DNA from: an uncultured Acetatifactor sp.
GTDB lineage: Bacteria; Bacillota; Clostridia; Lachnospirales; Lachnospiraceae
DNA: 25,159 nt
Direction of reading: 5' to 3'
Assembly: GCA_910580225.1 (NCBI GenBank)
Contig: CAJTXE010000044.1
Coordinates: forward strand, 9,056-34,214
The notes beneath the pieces were generated by a model. That model was given only the letters and a program-made list of their open reading frames with translations. It ran no database searches and was not told the DNA's origin. A program made the translations under genes and the position numbers. Shown one piece after another: positions 23,691-25,159 of this stretch (position 1 is its first letter; each line of letters opens with the position of its first letter).

Positions 23691-24104
23691 ATGAACTGTT
23701 TTATCTTGTTATTGCTTCTTGGCTGCTGTGGGTGGGGAAACGGCAGCAGCTGTCGTTGCACCGGCTGCAGGTGCGGTATGGCTCGTTCCGGTTGCGGCAG
23801 AGAGAGAAGGGGGAACTCTGAAAGAGGATGTTGTGACAGAGAAAGACCCTGCAGGAGAGACGATTGCAGACGGGAGGAAAACGTATGTTCCGAATGCTGT
23901 GAATGTCAGGAGGAGAGACGGGGGCAGAATGGCTGTGGCTGTGAAGAAGCACATCCACATCACCGTGATCATCATGACCATGAGGACTGCGGCTGCATGG
24001 ACAGAGGAAACAGCAGCTGTGATGGTCCAGGCATGATACCGCCGCCCTGGCAGGATTATCCCAGGTTTCCGCACCGGGACAGAGGAGAGGACTGTGACGC
24101 ATAG
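23691..24104 (+). CDS. Cysteine-rich small protein with His cluster
   Basis: 137 residues from ATG 23691 (GGAGAGACAA just upstream). An N-terminal hydrophobic stretch (MNCFILLLLLGCCG) resembles a short membrane segment or signal. The rest is extremely rich in Cys (22 in all, many as CC, CxC or GC pairs), Arg, Asp and Glu. A histidine cluster EEAHPHHRDHHDHEDCGC lies near 90-107. The tail is PPPWQDYPRFPH. I do not recognise a named family; Cys-rich proteins opening with MNC and a leucine run occur in Lachnospiraceae as hypothetical proteins. Metal binding is plausible from composition only. It follows the GH13-like gene by 78 bp on the same strand. Overlapping frames are also open, so the frame choice rests on the ribosome binding site and composition. 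Confidence 0.55.
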   Translation: MNCFILLLLLGCCGWGNGSSCRCTGCRCGMARSGCGRERRGNSERGCCDRERPCRRDDCRREENVCSECCECQEERRGQNGCGCEEAHPHHRDHHDHEDCGCMDRGNSSCDGPGMIPPPWQDYPRFPHRDRGEDCDA

Positions 24105-24207
24105 CATCGCAGGACTAGACGTGAAAGACGGTTCCTAAGTTACTGTTGATTTATCGGTACCTTAAGGCATTTTGGTGGGATTTTAGCACAAAAATCAAGT
24201 CTGCATG

Positions 24208-24236
24208 CGCCAAAAAGGGCTGTTCTTGCCCTTTTT
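24208..24236 (+). terminator. Hairpin terminator after the Cys-rich gene
   Basis: AAAAAGGGC and GCCCTTTTT form a 9-bp stem around a 7-base loop, with partly complementary flanks (GCATGCGCC / GTGTGCATC). The A and T arms give U-rich ends on both strands, so it could work in either direction. The rest of 24105-24330 shows no gene. Confidence 0.6.
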
Positions 24237-24335
24237 GTGTGCATCTGCTGTCGGAAACGAAGCGAACAGTAATGTTGTCGGGAAGGTTGACCGCCTTTTT
24301 TTGGAAAAACTATTTCAAATACATCTGGTTTATGG

Positions 24336-24341
24336 TATAAT
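24336..24341 (+). promoter_or_regulatory. -10 element for the lactonase-like gene
   Basis: A perfect TATAAT (24336-24341). The -35 position (24313-24318, TTTCAA) is only weakly similar to consensus. RNA would start near 24348, giving a leader of about 140 nt. Confidence 0.5.
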
Positions 24342-24347
24342 ATTTTT

Positions 24348-24489
24348 ATTCAGGACAGGAAACGGTCGAATGGCTGTCCATATCAGACAAGGCGGAAGTC
24401 CTGTCCAAGATTGATGGACAAGGTATCCCGGGCCGCAGTAAGGAGAAAAGGCGGACAGATGCCCTGTTCGGGGAAAGGCGGTTTTTTTC
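24348..24489 (+). promoter_or_regulatory. Structured leader, candidate riboswitch or attenuator
   Basis: The leader contains mutually complementary hexamers in alternation: GGACAG (24353), CTGTCC (24374), CTGTCC (24401), GGACAAG (24416), GGACAG (24453) and CTGTTC (24464). These allow several mutually exclusive stems. It ends in GC-rich sequence followed by seven T (24482-24488), one base before the ATG at 24490, as in a transcription-attenuation platform. I compared it from memory with common riboswitch consensus cores and found no match. Not proven to be regulatory. Confidence 0.4.
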
Positions 24490-25159
24490 ATGGAGAAGGA
24501 GAAGTATGTTGCATATGTCTCTACCTATACCAGGGGAGACAAAAATGGAATAAAAATATATGATGTGGATATGGAGAAGGGGCGATTCCTGGAAAAGGAT
24601 AAGGTGGAGATCACCAATTCTTCCTATGTGACGATTTCGCATAATGGGAAGATACTGTATTCTATTACGGATTTTGGCGTGGAATCTTATGTAATTCTGG
24701 AGGACGGCAGCCTGGAATTTTTGAATTTCGGGGCCATCAATGGCATGAGAGGCTGTTATGTATCCACGGATTATACGGACAGTTATCTCTTTGTGGCAGG
24801 ATATCATGACGGGAAGCTGACGGTACTTCGTTTGGAGGAAAACGGCGCCATCGGCGAGATTACTGATGAAATCTATCATAAAGGTTTGGGCAGTGTGGCA
24901 GAGCGCAATTTCAGACCTCATATCAATTGTGCCAGAATGACCCATGACAACAAATATCTGCTGGTGGCAGACCAGGGCATGGACCATGTGAATGTATATC
25001 GTTTTGATGCTCTGCTGGGTAAAGTGATGCTGGCTGATGTCATTAGAAGTGAGTTGGAATCGGCGCCCAGACACGTGAAGATTTCACGGGACGGTCGTTT
25101 TATCTATATTGTCCATGAGATGAAATGTTTTATCGATGTGTATTCCTATGAGGAGAAGA
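24490..25159 (+). CDS. Lactonase family (6-phosphogluconolactonase-type) beta-propeller protein, partial
   Basis: The frame is open from ATG 24490 to the end of the window (223 codons), so the gene continues beyond. The opening KYVAYVSTYTRGDKNGIKIY resembles the YVGTYT start of the seven-bladed lactonase family (PF10282; YkgB/Pgl type). Further blades show VTISHNGKILYSI, SYLFVAGYHDGKLTVLRL, RPHINCARMTHDNKYLLVAD and the family-typical APRHVKISRDGRFIYIVHE. Members hydrolyse 6-phosphogluconolactone in the pentose phosphate pathway or related sugar lactones. The start codon has only a weak ribosome binding site and sits right behind a T7 tract. Confidence 0.85.
   Translation, partial: MEKEKYVAYVSTYTRGDKNGIKIYDVDMEKGRFLEKDKVEITNSSYVTISHNGKILYSITDFGVESYVILEDGSLEFLNFGAINGMRGCYVSTDYTDSYLFVAGYHDGKLTVLRLEENGAIGEITDEIYHKGLGSVAERNFRPHINCARMTHDNKYLLVADQGMDHVNVYRFDALLGKVMLADVIRSELESAPRHVKISRDGRFIYIVHEMKCFIDVYSYEEK

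Noticed and set aside
23719..24036. Ala/Val-rich frame overlapping the Cys-rich gene
   Set aside because: No ribosome binding site and a composition typical of a shifted frame; the Cys-rich frame has a fitting start signal. Some doubt remains.
24459..24563. 34-codon frame overlapping the start of the lactonase gene
   Set aside because: The AAGGAG is too far upstream (about 13 bases), the frame crosses the T tract, and no similarity was recognised.
24346..25074. 242-codon minus-strand frame at the right end
   Set aside because: It is antisense to the lactonase-family reading frame, which has clear propeller motifs and runs off the window end.

Overview
The window looks like a chromosomal segment of a Gram-positive Clostridia, most likely a Lachnospiraceae gut anaerobe. 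The evidence is strong AGGAGG-type ribosome binding sites, the adjacent pta-ackA acetate pair, TmcAL, DUF1292 and glutamyl-tRNA synthetase genes typical of that group, the AgrC/AgrA-style (GHKL/LytTR) signalling, and the mobile-element remnants. The family assignment rests on recognised protein families, not on a database search.

Layout. 1-600: the end of a YARHG-domain protein and a broken coding remnant. 601-1479: a metallo-beta-lactamase-fold hydrolase with an altered metal motif. 1480-2165: decayed mobile DNA on the minus strand (relaxase C-terminus plus a serine-recombinase scrap). 2239-5425: two tandem radical SAM paralogues and an XRE-type regulator with a large unrecognised C-terminal domain. 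5426-11632: a signalling/ABC-transport module. 11867-13321: tmcAL (minus). 13744-16014: pta-ackA. 16435-17526: an anchored C39-like peptidase. 17604-19058: gltX. 19234-21345: a UvrD/PcrA-like helicase overlapping tail-to-tail with a DUF1292 gene. 21750-23612: a GH13 debranching-enzyme relative that appears to lack its catalytic residues. 23691-24104: a very Cys-rich small protein. 24490-end: the start of a lactonase-type beta-propeller gene behind a structured leader.

The most interesting part is 5426-11632. An ABC-2-type permease gene (5581) and its probable ATPase partner (9542) are separated by two AgrC-like sensor kinase genes on the opposite strand, and a LytTR response regulator follows (10853). 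The permease and ATPase promoters share the same architecture: a pair of TTACGACRGA-like boxes 21 bp apart, at the same distance from a TATAAT with no recognisable -35. This is what a LytTR-activated promoter should look like, and it links the split transporter genes into one regulon. The two kinases share a 623-bp perfectly identical stretch covering the catalytic half, while their membrane sensor halves have diverged. The upstream kinase is interrupted by a frameshift exactly at a run of 11 T, a candidate phase-variable switch. The leader of the ATPase mRNA is filled by about 13 copies of a 14-bp repeat. A 155-nt nested inverted-repeat element lies between the ATPase and the response regulator. 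No AgrB/AgrD-type signal genes were recognised, so the ligand of the sensors is unknown.
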